DNA of 19,552 bases, taken from Bacteroidota bacterium (GTDB taxonomy: Bacteria > Bacteroidota > Bacteroidia > Bacteroidales > Cfx3-03). The DNA lies in NCBI GenBank assembly GCA_030706265.1, contig JAUZOX010000012.1, forward strand, positions 1 through 19,552, in the 5' to 3' direction. The position numbers and the translations under genes are program-made. Positions 1 to 7,593 of the stretch are shown in pieces. How positions within the stretch are numbered: the stretch's first letter is position 1; each line of letters starts with the position of its first letter. Below the pieces are notes generated by a model, which was not told the origin of the DNA, did no database searches, and was given only the letters and a program-made list of their open reading frames with translations.

Positions 1-102
1 GCAACCGGTAATAATCTCTTCAATGAAAAATACCAGATCATGAAAGGTTATCCAATGCCGGGGCGAGTCTTAATGGGAGGCTTTACAATAAATCTGTTTT
101 AA
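1..102 (+). CDS. TonB-dependent receptor, C-terminal fragment (5' end outside window)
   Basis: Frame 1 is open from the window edge to a TAA at 100-102 and encodes 33 residues. They include NLFNEKY, then GYPMPGR, and end in INLF. An NLF(N/D)xxY strand, a YPMPGR turn and a last beta strand ending in Phe are the usual end of outer-membrane TonB-dependent receptor barrels, where the terminal aromatic residue is the sorting signal. The barrel, plug and any signal peptide lie to the left, so the substrate cannot be told. The gene is convergent with gnd and shares the hairpin terminator just downstream. The class is fairly secure despite the short length, because the motif order is characteristic. 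Confidence 0.75.
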   Translation, partial: ATGNNLFNEKYQIMKGYPMPGRVLMGGFTINLF

Positions 103-123
103 AGCTTGATCAATATCAGGGCA

Positions 124-163
124 TAAAAAAAGTGCCGTTCTTTTGGGAACGGCACTTTTTTTT
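124..163. terminator. Bidirectional intrinsic terminator between TonB receptor and gnd
   Basis: A perfect 9-bp stem (gtgccgttc at 132-140, gaacggcac at 147-155) closes a 6-base loop. It is flanked by an A-run on the left (125-131) and a T-run on the right (156-163). It lies between convergent genes and can terminate both: the receptor on the plus strand and gnd, the last gene of the lacI string, on the minus strand. Confidence 0.88.
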
Positions 164-179
164 ATTAACTATCACTAAT

Positions 180-1628
180 TTAAGCAGTGTAAGTATTTGA
201 AGTGGTATCGCCACCACGACCAGTCCAATTGGTATGGAAGAATTGACCACGTGGGCTGTCTACTCTTTCGTAAGTATGAGCGCCAAAGTAATCGCGTTGA
301 GCCTGTAAAAGGTTGGCTGGTAGTCTTTCGCTACGGAAACCGTCAAAATAAGTTAAAGCAGCTGCAAGACAGGGAGCAGGAACACCATTGGAAACGGCAG
401 TCGCAACAACTCGTCTCCAACCAGCCTGAGCCTTTTCAATAGTAGCCTTGAAGAATTCATCAAGTAACAGATGTTCCAGAGTAGGATTCTTATCGTAGGC
501 ATCCTTGATCTTACCCAAGAATACGGAACGGATGATACAACCACCACGCCACATCAATGCGATTCCGCCAAAATTGAGATTCCATTTGTATTCCTTTGCA
601 GCTTCCGCCATCAAATCATAACCCTGAGCATAGGAAATGATCTTTGCACCATAGATAGCATCTTTCAAATCATTTAGGAATTGAACCTTGTCACCTTTAA
701 ATAATTTTTCGGGACCATTTAAAGACTTAGACGCTTTTACGCGCAAATCTTTTTGAGCTGACAAACAACGTGCAAATACAGCTTCACCTATCAATGTAAG
801 GGGAATACCGAAATCAAGTGCTGCAACACCGGTCCATTTACCGGTTCCTTTTTGGCCTGCCGTATCCAGAATCTTTTCAACCAAAGCTTCACCTTTTTCA
901 TCCTTGTAACCAAGAATATCACGGGTGATTTCGATCAGATAGCTATCCAGGTCACCTTTGTTCCATTCTGCAAATACTTCGTGCATTTCGTCGGCACTCA
1001 TACCCAAAAGGTCTTTCATCAGCTGATATGCTTCGCAGATAATCTGCATGTCGCCATATTCGATGCCATTATGTACCATCTTAACAAAGTGGCCGGCACC
1101 ATTTTCGCCCACCCAATCGCAGCATGGATCGCTATTAACCTTTGCTGCGACGGCCTGGAAGATATTTTTTACTGCAGGCCAAGCTGCTGGAGAGCCACCG
1201 GGCATCATGGACGGGCCACGGAGAGCACCTTCTTCACCACCAGACACCCCGGTTCCGATGTAAAGCAGTCCTTTGCTTTCAACATACTTGGTACGACGAA
1301 TAGTATCGGGATAGTGTGAGTTTCCTCCATCGATGATAATATCACCTTCTTCAAGGTGTGGAATAATTTGTTCGATGAAGTCATCAACCGGGCTACCGGC
1401 TTTTACAAGCATCATCACTTTGCGGGGACGCTCAAGATTTGCACAAAGCTCTTCGATAGAGTGGCAGCCAATGAAGTTTTTGCCTGCACCACGTCCTGCC
1501 ATGAATTTGTCAACTTTTTCTACTGTTCGGTTATATACTGCAACGGTGAAACCTTTACTTTCCATATTGAGGACGAGGTTTTCTCCCATCACAGCAAGAC
1601 CAATCAGGCCAATATCTGCTTTTTTCAT
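180..1628 (-). CDS. gnd: 6-phosphogluconate dehydrogenase, decarboxylating
   Basis: This enzyme oxidises and decarboxylates 6-phosphogluconate to ribulose 5-phosphate in the cytosolic pentose phosphate pathway. The 482 residues fit the family (about 470-490). The N-terminal Rossmann fold carries GLIGLAVMGENL at 7-18. An NRT at 33-35 is followed by Lys, the usual NADP-preferring pattern. The GVSGGEEGA substrate loop starts near 127. The catalytic Lys is K183 in FVKMVHNGIE and the acid is E190, at the same numbering I recall for the E. coli enzyme. The C-terminal tail with THTYER and a Gly-rich end is intact. It is the last gene of the minus-strand string, 58 bases after pdxB with no clear promoter between, and is followed by a hairpin terminator. 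zwf and pgl, common partners in Bacteroidota, are absent here, which makes the link to a sugar-acid operon notable. Confidence 0.95.
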   Translation of the reverse strand: MKKADIGLIGLAVMGENLVLNMESKGFTVAVYNRTVEKVDKFMAGRGAGKNFIGCHSIEELCANLERPRKVMMLVKAGSPVDDFIEQIIPHLEEGDIIIDGGNSHYPDTIRRTKYVESKGLLYIGTGVSGGEEGALRGPSMMPGGSPAAWPAVKNIFQAVAAKVNSDPCCDWVGENGAGHFVKMVHNGIEYGDMQIICEAYQLMKDLLGMSADEMHEVFAEWNKGDLDSYLIEITRDILGYKDEKGEALVEKILDTAGQKGTGKWTGVAALDFGIPLTLIGEAVFARCLSAQKDLRVKASKSLNGPEKLFKGDKVQFLNDLKDAIYGAKIISYAQGYDLMAEAAKEYKWNLNFGGIALMWRGGCIIRSVFLGKIKDAYDKNPTLEHLLLDEFFKATIEKAQAGWRRVVATAVSNGVPAPCLAAALTYFDGFRSERLPANLLQAQRDYFGAHTYERVDSPRGQFFHTNWTGRGGDTTSNTYTA

Positions 1629-1686
1629 TTAAATAATTGGTTTTTAAAAATCGTTATTATTTAATAACACTCAGTTTTTAATATTT

Positions 1687-2817
1687 TTAATCCCTATTCA
1701 CTTTGAATCCTATATCAAGCAGCTTTTTAATTATCCTTTGTTCCAGGTTTCCGGCTTTGATTTCAAAAACAGGAAATTCTCTTCTCACCGGATAATCTCC
1801 GCGTAACTTTTCAAAAGATCCCACAGCGCTTCTTAAGGCATGATCGTCATTGCGGATATCATATGTCGCCAGTATTGCCTCGCTTAAGATTTGTTGTTCT
1901 GTTTTATGGGCTCCATCAATTTCAATGGATGTAGATGGGGGAAGTTCAACATCTTCGCATTCCCAGCCATCTATTCCCAGACCAAAAAACCTGCTGAGAG
2001 CCTGAACGCTCATACTGGTCCCATTTGCTTTACCGTCTTTTGAGTAACCTGCGATATGCGGTGTACCCAAATCAATCATGTTAAGCAATTCGGTATCGAT
2101 ATCAGGTTCATTTTCCCAACAATCAATCACCACTCCCGCGACCTTACCTTCCCGGATTGCGGCTTTCAGGGATTCTTTCACGACCACCTCACCGCGGCAT
2201 GAGTTGATGAAAACAGGCTTTCTCTTTGCCGACGCAAAAAAAGATTCATCGGCAAGATGAAACGTTTTATCCCTGCCTTCAACATTGAGCGGTACGTGCA
2301 TCGTGATGATGTCCGCCTTTTCGAGTATTTCTTCCAGACCGACAAAACCTTTGGCGCCCTCTTTCCGGGCTCTCGGGGGATCGTTGAGCAATACCTTCAT
2401 TCCAAATATTTCACAGATCCGTGCCACTTTGGAACCCACGTTTCCGACGCCGATTACCCCGATTGTTTTATCCGAAAGAACAAATTCCTTTTTCCCGGCC
2501 ATGACCATCAAAGCCGATGCAATATATTGTTCCACCGACTTTGAATTACAACCGGGAGCATTGGTCCATCTGATTCCTGCAGCTTCACAATAGGCGGTAT
2601 CGATATGATCGAAACCGATGGTTGCGGTCGCAATAAACTTAACGGATGATCCTGCCAACAGCTTTTCGTTGCAAATTGTCCGGGTCCGAGTAATAATTGC
2701 ATCCGCATCCTTTACCTCTTCAGGGGTAGTCTTCTTACCGGGTAGGTAGATCACATCCGCAAAAGGCTCTAAAGCTCCTTTGATATATGGAATTTTATCA
2801 TCAATGACAATCTTCAT
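1687..2817 (-). CDS. pdxB: 4-phosphoerythronate dehydrogenase (vitamin B6 synthesis)
   Basis: PdxB oxidises 4-phospho-D-erythronate to its 2-keto acid in the DXP-dependent pyridoxal phosphate pathway. At 376 residues it matches PdxB, which carries a C-terminal dimerisation domain, rather than a shorter generic D-2-hydroxyacid dehydrogenase. Visible marks are NAPGCN near 87-92, the NAD-binding GVGNVG at 123-128, a DPPRA turn at 146-150, and the catalytic triad R208 (SCRGE), E237 (WENEP) and H254 (TPHIAGYS). These align with the E. coli enzyme as I recall it. A C-terminal block with YDIRNDD, then FEKLR and RREF, also matches PdxB. It starts 9 bases after the LarA-like gene and so is almost surely co-transcribed with it. 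Its place directly before gnd may be meaningful, since its substrate is known to inhibit 6-phosphogluconate dehydrogenase. Confidence 0.92.
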   Translation of the reverse strand: MKIVIDDKIPYIKGALEPFADVIYLPGKKTTPEEVKDADAIITRTRTICNEKLLAGSSVKFIATATIGFDHIDTAYCEAAGIRWTNAPGCNSKSVEQYIASALMVMAGKKEFVLSDKTIGVIGVGNVGSKVARICEIFGMKVLLNDPPRARKEGAKGFVGLEEILEKADIITMHVPLNVEGRDKTFHLADESFFASAKRKPVFINSCRGEVVVKESLKAAIREGKVAGVVIDCWENEPDIDTELLNMIDLGTPHIAGYSKDGKANGTSMSVQALSRFFGLGIDGWECEDVELPPSTSIEIDGAHKTEQQILSEAILATYDIRNDDHALRSAVGSFEKLRGDYPVRREFPVFEIKAGNLEQRIIKKLLDIGFKVNRD

Positions 2818-2826
2818 CCTTGTAGT

Positions 2827-4116
2827 TTAGTAGTTAAATCGATCTTTGAATGCCCAGAGTCCAAGCGCCGGATTCGAAATGTAAAATATCACCTCCCCGT
2901 CAGGCAGTGTATTGTAACCGTCTTTCAGGACCTTGGGATCATATTTCCGGGTCATTTCATCCAGTCTGGCATACTTAAACCCGACACTTTCGATTTCTTT
3001 CTGCGTCAGATTTTCTTTTTCGCTACCAGGGCAATAGGTAATATTGAACCGACCTTCTGAAGAGCCGTGAATAAGATGGGCTGCGGCGCTCAAGTTCTTG
3101 CGCAGCTCTTCGTTTTCACTGCAGGCTTTCAAGGTTGCAGGAGTTCCGAAATAGCCATATTTACGGATCAGCCTGTCTATTTCCTTGTCTTCGCCAAACT
3201 CCTTTAATGCAGGTGCCAATATGATCAATTCACCACCGTCATCTATTGCCATACGGGTCCTGTAAATCGACTTATTGCCAAGCCAGGTGCTTTTAAACTC
3301 GGTTGGATCGAGATAAACGACCACTTTCTTTAAGGGCTTATCAAGCATTTCAAAGTTTACCTGTAAAGCCAGTTTTGCAGCTTTATCAAAGACCTCAAAA
3401 TCGTCGCCAATAAACAAGCCGCGTGTTTTGACCTTTCCATCCGTTGTATCGAGGCCTACTACCGTCTGAACATAAACGATCGGCAAATGATTGATGAAAT
3501 GCTCTGAAGCATAATTAAACACCCTGCGTACAGGCGTATCGGCATGCCCCATCATTCTCTCCATGCCATAACTGGCTCCGATAAAGTGGCTCTTGTTAAT
3601 TCCTTCAACGCCACCGGTACCGACAAATATGTTTTTATTATAATTTGCCATTCCGACAACTTCATGAGGAACAACCTGTCCTATCGAAAGGATAAGATCA
3701 AAGTTTCCGTTAACAAGGAGTTTATTAACCTGAGCCGGCCATGGAAAATCAACGGCACCCTCGGATACTTTCTTGACAAATTCAGCAGGAACTTCTCCAA
3801 CAGTAACGACATCATTTCTCCAATCGTGTTCACGGATCAGTGATGAGGGCAACTTACCGAACATGTGTGCTATCTGATGGCTCGACATTGGCGAATGTGT
3901 TCCCAATGCGGGAAGCACATCCGTCAGACGTTCACCATAGTATTCCCAAGCAAATTCGGTCAGTTCTCCTGCACGGCTTGGTAGCCTGGTGTAATCGGGA
4001 GGTAAAGCCAATACTTTGTCTCGCTTCCCCAATTTATCCAAAGCTGCATACAAACCCTTTTTGAGGTCTTCGGCACTTAATTCCTGATTAACCGAACCGG
4101 TTTCAAAATACATCAT
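2827..4116 (-). CDS. LarA-like nickel-dependent 2-hydroxyacid racemase/epimerase (DUF2088 family), substrate unknown
   Basis: Members of this family use a nickel-pincer nucleotide bound to a Lys to racemise or epimerise the carbon of a 2-hydroxyacid; lactate racemase LarA is the founder. The 429 residues show D41 and R44 in DYTR and H74 in LGTHSPMS. They also show H151, K161 and H177. The spacing from H151 is 10 residues to the Lys and 26 to the next His. This equals H174, K184 and H200 of Lactobacillus LarA, so both the covalent Lys and the nickel-ligand His residues appear kept. An active cofactor enzyme is therefore likely. The substrate is not lactate by context: the gene sits 4 bases after a PfkB sugar-acid kinase and downstream of a mannonate-forming SDR, so an aldonate is a better guess. 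Cofactor genes larB, larC and larE are not in the window. Two adjacent Met codons leave the start uncertain by one residue. Confidence 0.82.
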   Translation of the reverse strand: MMYFETGSVNQELSAEDLKKGLYAALDKLGKRDKVLALPPDYTRLPSRAGELTEFAWEYYGERLTDVLPALGTHSPMSSHQIAHMFGKLPSSLIREHDWRNDVVTVGEVPAEFVKKVSEGAVDFPWPAQVNKLLVNGNFDLILSIGQVVPHEVVGMANYNKNIFVGTGGVEGINKSHFIGASYGMERMMGHADTPVRRVFNYASEHFINHLPIVYVQTVVGLDTTDGKVKTRGLFIGDDFEVFDKAAKLALQVNFEMLDKPLKKVVVYLDPTEFKSTWLGNKSIYRTRMAIDDGGELIILAPALKEFGEDKEIDRLIRKYGYFGTPATLKACSENEELRKNLSAAAHLIHGSSEGRFNITYCPGSEKENLTQKEIESVGFKYARLDEMTRKYDPKVLKDGYNTLPDGEVIFYISNPALGLWAFKDRFNY

Positions 4117-4120
4117 CGTT

Positions 4121-5200
4121 TTATCTTTTTACCCTGGCATTTCCATTCCAGATACTCCAAACCATATCTTCATCAGCAGGTTGGGCATAATCTGTTAGAA
4201 ATGTGGTTGCCAGTGCTCCGGTAGCCCAACCGAACTGAGGCCATTTAACAGGTTCCCATCCCTTGAGTATCCCGTAAAGCAAACCACCTACAAAACCGTC
4301 ACCACCACCGATGCGATCAAGTACGGGTATTCTTTTGGGTTCGATCACATGCCAGTCGCTTCCTTCAAGCATGATGGCGCCCCACAGGTGCTCGTTTGTA
4401 CTGACAACCTGACGAAGGGTTGTAGCAAAAACAGATGCATTGGGGAAAGCTTCTTTTACACGATTAATCATACCTTTGAAGCCATCGATCTTAGCTGCGA
4501 TTCCTTCTCCACCTGCTTCGGGTCCTTCGATACCCAGGCAAAGTTGAAAATCTTCTTCGTTGCCGATCAGGATATCCGAAACAGAAGCGATCTCAGTGAA
4601 GATTTCGCGCAGTTCTTTTTCGCGACCTTTCCAGAACGAAGCACGATAGTTCAGGTCAAAAGAAATACGGGTATCATATTTCTTTGCAAAACGAGCTATC
4701 TGCAAGCAAAAATTACTGGTTTCCGGTGACAAGGCGCCAACTAAACCGGATAAATGGACAATCTGTACGCCTTCTTTTCCAAAAATACGCTCCAGATCAA
4801 AATCCTTTACGTTTAAAGTGCGACCCACTTCACCTGCACGGTCGTTTTGAACACGTGGGCCACGTGCACCATAACCGCTATCGGCAATATTGAACTGGTG
4901 ACGGTATCCCCAGGGATTGCCTTGGGCTACTTCCGGTCCTTCAAAATCCATATTCCGGCTTCTGAGATTGTTCTTGATAAATTGTGCGATTGGACTGTCT
5001 TTTACAAAAGTGGTCAACACTTTAACGGGAAGTCCAAGGTATGAAGCAATACTTGCAACATTGGTTTCGGCACTGGTTGCCTGCATCTTAAATGTATCAC
5101 TACAGTAAACAGGTTGTCCGTTTACCGGAGTAATTCTTACACCCATACTGGTTGGAACCAGCAATGAATAAGCGAAATCTTTTTTTAGTTGTATGCTCAT
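4121..5200 (-). CDS. PfkB-family sugar (acid) kinase, KdgK-like but divergent
   Basis: This is a ribokinase/PfkB-fold kinase of 359 residues, probably cytosolic and ATP-dependent. The catalytic motif is GGGDGFVGG with the base at D301. The central DLNYRASFWKGRE and GNEEDF motifs resemble 2-keto-3-deoxygluconate kinases. The N-terminal signature is unusual: where the true KdgK of this window has GGGEANVA, this protein has SAETNVA at 43-49, lacking the Gly pair. A second KDG kinase would be redundant, because an orthodox KdgK is encoded at 11605-12642. A different sugar-acid substrate is therefore plausible. It lies 63 bases after the SDR gene and 4 bases before the LarA-like gene, so its substrate is probably the product of one of those enzymes. 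Automated pipelines would likely call it KDG kinase; I regard the substrate as open. Confidence 0.8.
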   Translation of the reverse strand: MSIQLKKDFAYSLLVPTSMGVRITPVNGQPVYCSDTFKMQATSAETNVASIASYLGLPVKVLTTFVKDSPIAQFIKNNLRSRNMDFEGPEVAQGNPWGYRHQFNIADSGYGARGPRVQNDRAGEVGRTLNVKDFDLERIFGKEGVQIVHLSGLVGALSPETSNFCLQIARFAKKYDTRISFDLNYRASFWKGREKELREIFTEIASVSDILIGNEEDFQLCLGIEGPEAGGEGIAAKIDGFKGMINRVKEAFPNASVFATTLRQVVSTNEHLWGAIMLEGSDWHVIEPKRIPVLDRIGGGDGFVGGLLYGILKGWEPVKWPQFGWATGALATTFLTDYAQPADEDMVWSIWNGNARVKR

Positions 5201-5263
5201 ATCATTTATAAATTATTAGAGAATTCAATTAATTTCACGTCTTAATATGCTTTTTTGTCCGGA

Positions 5264-6115
5264 TTATACTCCGCTGTATGCATTAAAACCACCATCAATT
5301 GGGATAACGATTCCGGTAACAAAAGATGCGATATCTGAAAGCAAATAAAGTGCTGCACCTTGCAGGTCATCAGGATCACCAAATTTACCCATTGGGGTAT
5401 TGGTTACAATTTTATTTCCACGTTCTGAGTATCCGCCAGTCTTTTCATTTAAGACAAGGAAACGATTCTGATTGGTAATGAAAAATCCGGGAGCAATAGC
5501 ATTAACCCTGATCCCAACTTTTGCAAAATGAACGGCAGACCATTCGGTAAAGTTATTAACAGAGGCTTTTGCAGCAGAGTATGCAGGAATTTTCGTCAAA
5601 GGATGATAGGAATTCATCGAAGAGATATTTAACACGGCACCCGCTTTCTTTGCAAGCATATCCCGAGTAAACACCATGGTTGGAAGGATGGTTCCTTTGA
5701 AATTAAGTGCAAAAACTTTATCAAATCCTTCCAATTGGAGACCGTAAAATGTCTTTTCCAGGTTATCCAGATCGGCTTCCTCTATTTGCTCTACCTGGGT
5801 GGTTGCCATGGGTGAATTACCACCGGCACCGTTGATAAGCAGATCGATTGATCCGAGCTTGCTGTTAACGACTGACTTAGCCTCTATAAGAGAATCTTTG
5901 TCCAATACATTTCCTTTAACGCCAATAACTTCAGCATCAAATTCATCTGAAATTTCAGATGCTACTTTTTGTGCCAGTTCTTCGTTCAAATCGAGAATTG
6001 CAACTTTTGTTCCGACAGATGCAAGTGCTTTGACAAGTGAGATGCCAATTACTCCTGCGCCACCTGTGATAACACAGACTTTACCTTTAAGGTCATCAAA
6101 TGAGATTTTTTTCAT
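5264..6115 (-). CDS. uxuB: SDR-family fructuronate reductase (D-mannonate oxidoreductase)
   Basis: This short-chain dehydrogenase of 283 residues likely reduces D-fructuronate to D-mannonate with NADH. The nucleotide loop is TGGAGVIG at 17-24. D42 after the second strand favours NAD over NADP. NGAGGN follows at 95-100. The catalytic Ser is near 166, with Y179 and K183 in YSAAK. The stretch LTKIPAYSAAK, the motif RVNAIAPGFF, and the C-terminal IDGGFNAYSGV resemble Bacillus YjmF-type mannonate oxidoreductases rather than general SDRs. It is unrelated to the longer E. coli UxuB, hence the symbol is functional, not by homology. It lies 52 bases after the lacI gene, in the same direction. UxaE on the opposite side of lacI would supply its substrate. 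Gluconate 5-dehydrogenase is the main alternative. Confidence 0.78.
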   Translation of the reverse strand: MKKISFDDLKGKVCVITGGAGVIGISLVKALASVGTKVAILDLNEELAQKVASEISDEFDAEVIGVKGNVLDKDSLIEAKSVVNSKLGSIDLLINGAGGNSPMATTQVEQIEEADLDNLEKTFYGLQLEGFDKVFALNFKGTILPTMVFTRDMLAKKAGAVLNISSMNSYHPLTKIPAYSAAKASVNNFTEWSAVHFAKVGIRVNAIAPGFFITNQNRFLVLNEKTGGYSERGNKIVTNTPMGKFGDPDDLQGAALYLLSDIASFVTGIVIPIDGGFNAYSGV

Positions 6116-6167
6116 TTTATTTTTTTTATTAGTTGTTGTATATCTGATTCATCGAATACGGCTTCAT

Positions 6168-7220
6168 TCAAAATGAAGAATAGTATTCAATATTTTCTTT
6201 CGTAACGATATCGATTGGAGTATAATTTTCAAGCTTTACCTTTTGCTTTCGCACAATATGATCAAACAACAGGTTCGTTGCAATAAACCCTTGTTTCTCG
6301 GGCTTCTGGCAAATCAAAAAATCGACCTTTCCCTTTTTAAGCAATTCAATATTGCGGGGAATAAGATCGTATCCAACAATTTTTGGACTTTTGGTTAACT
6401 CTTTAAAACAATTTACAGCATGATGTACTTTTGAATTTGTAATGAAAACCGCATCAACGCTGCTCAATCCAATTCCTTTCTCTTTTATTTTCTCCTTTAG
6501 TTCATTCTCTTCTCCGGTAACCTTGATCTTGACGATGGTATGCATTTTTTCTTTCCTGCTTTCAAAATATTCAAGAAATCCTTTTTCACGCTGAAGCAGG
6601 TGATTAACATTATCCAACTCTTTTGTAATATGAACCAATAAAATCAAACTTCGTTCATTGATTCCATAATCAAGCAATTTTGCAGCCAGGTATCCGCTTT
6701 TATAGGAGTTTTGGACGACAAAACTGATCGGATTGGTTTCCTTCAGCGTAGAATCGATGAAAACATAAGGAATTTTTCTCTCATCCAGAGACTGAATGAA
6801 TTTCAAAGCCTCTCTTTTAGCCCAGGGAGCCAATACAACGCCATCGGGTGATAATTCCAGGATCTTTTCTGCTTCAGAAGTAAAACTTTCGGTATCCTCC
6901 ATCTTGAAATAAAACTGCTTTAAGGTTACCCCAAATTGTTTTATTTGTTCAATTGCTTCAATAATCCCTTGTTGTGGCTTCGCCCAATAAGCATATCGAT
7001 CCTTAAACCAGGGGGTAAGTGATGCTATTACAAAGTCGCGCTTTGAGGCCAGTGTTTTTGCAAAAATATTGGGGTGGTAGTCAACCTCCTCAACAATTTT
7101 AAGAATCTTTTCTTTGGTAACTTCTGATACGTCTCCCCTATGGTGTAAAACGCGATCAACTGTGCCAATTGAGACCCCTGCCTTTTTTGCAATATCAACG
7201 ATTCTGATATTTTTTTTCAC
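6168..7220 (-). CDS. LacI-family transcriptional regulator, likely of hexuronate catabolism
   Basis: The 350 residues have an N-terminal helix-turn-helix (about 5-50: VDIAKKAGVSIGTVDRVLHH) followed by the YHPN and LASKR hinge region. A periplasmic-binding-protein-like effector domain follows from about residue 65 to the end. The start is a GTG at 7220; the nearby ATG is in another frame and meets a stop at once, and the GTG gives the exact MKKNIRIVDIA start expected for the family. The gene heads the minus-strand string with the fructuronate reductase and diverges from uxaE, so an effector such as a hexuronate or one of its keto acids is the natural guess. A 16-bp palindrome with central CG lies 49 bases upstream and could be its own operator. 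Confidence 0.88.
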   Translation of the reverse strand: MKKNIRIVDIAKKAGVSIGTVDRVLHHRGDVSEVTKEKILKIVEEVDYHPNIFAKTLASKRDFVIASLTPWFKDRYAYWAKPQQGIIEAIEQIKQFGVTLKQFYFKMEDTESFTSEAEKILELSPDGVVLAPWAKREALKFIQSLDERKIPYVFIDSTLKETNPISFVVQNSYKSGYLAAKLLDYGINERSLILLVHITKELDNVNHLLQREKGFLEYFESRKEKMHTIVKIKVTGEENELKEKIKEKGIGLSSVDAVFITNSKVHHAVNCFKELTKSPKIVGYDLIPRNIELLKKGKVDFLICQKPEKQGFIATNLLFDHIVRKQKVKLENYTPIDIVTKENIEYYSSF

Positions 7221-7244
7221 CTCATCCTATTTTGAGAATCTGAA

Positions 7245-7252
7245 CAAAACTA
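7245..7252 (-). promoter_or_regulatory. Candidate -7 box of the lacI promoter
   Basis: The minus strand reads TAGTTTTG, matching the Bacteroidota TAnnTTTG -7 element, 24 bases before the GTG start of lacI. No good TTTG is present at the -33 position. Instead, that stretch is occupied by the palindromic operator candidate at 7269-7284, which fits a repressed promoter. Confidence 0.35.
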
Positions 7253-7268
7253 ATAAATATTTCCATTA

Positions 7269-7284
7269 CCGTGTACGAACACGG
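7269..7284. promoter_or_regulatory. Candidate LacI-family operator
   Basis: CCGTGTACGAACACGG is a 16-bp inverted repeat with 6-bp perfect arms (CCGTGT / ACACGG) and a central CG step, the typical form of LacI-family operators. It lies in the 373-base region between divergent lacI and uxaE, just upstream of the candidate lacI -7 box. I found no second clear copy upstream of the kdgK operon or uxaE start, so autoregulation is the safest reading. Confidence 0.5.
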
Positions 7285-7408
7285 AAAAATATTTAATCGA
7301 TTTGAGACCATTTTAACCTTTCGAAACTGCACTGATCAAATAACAAAAATTGCACGTTTTGTTTTTATCTCCTTTGAATGTTTCTTGTCGAAAATCTAAT
7401 TTTTAATT

Positions 7409-7416
7409 TATCTTTG
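7409..7416 (+). promoter_or_regulatory. Candidate -7 box of the uxaE promoter
   Basis: TATCTTTG matches the Bacteroidota TAnnTTTG element. A weak -33 partner (CTTG at 7384-7387) lies 21 bases upstream. If used, the leader before the uxaE start would be about 170 bases long. Only the -7 part is convincing. Confidence 0.3.
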
Positions 7417-7593
7417 ACCGTTGAAATATATTTTTAAGTTTTTGAGAATCAAAGGCACTTTCATGATGTCTTATTGCGTCCGCCAGTAAGGGAAAAGCGG
7501 TAAGGTATAATGAATTAATTGTTCCTTTTACGTTTAATCACTGAACAATAAAACAAAGATCATAAAGTTATTAACTAATTTAATTACTTAGAA

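Larger units (their letters stand above)
7221..7593. other. Divergent intergenic region between lacI and uxaE
   Basis: These 373 AT-rich bases hold no gene that I can support. They contain the lacI promoter and operator candidates near the left end and a possible uxaE -7 box at 7409-7416. Between the latter and the uxaE ATG lies a leader of roughly 170 bases. It includes a GC-richer patch (about 7475-7505) with a small CCGC/GCGG hairpin. No known riboswitch was recognised. Confidence 0.6.

Noticed and set aside
852..1319. 155-residue open frame on the plus strand inside gnd
   Set aside because: It is antisense to a clear, intact gnd and has no family traits; its openness follows from the codon use of gnd.
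1653..1668. AT-only inverted repeat (gttatta/taataac) between pdxB and gnd as a terminator
   Set aside because: The stem is weak with almost no GC pairs and a 2-base loop, and no U-tract follows on the minus strand, so read-through into gnd is more likely.
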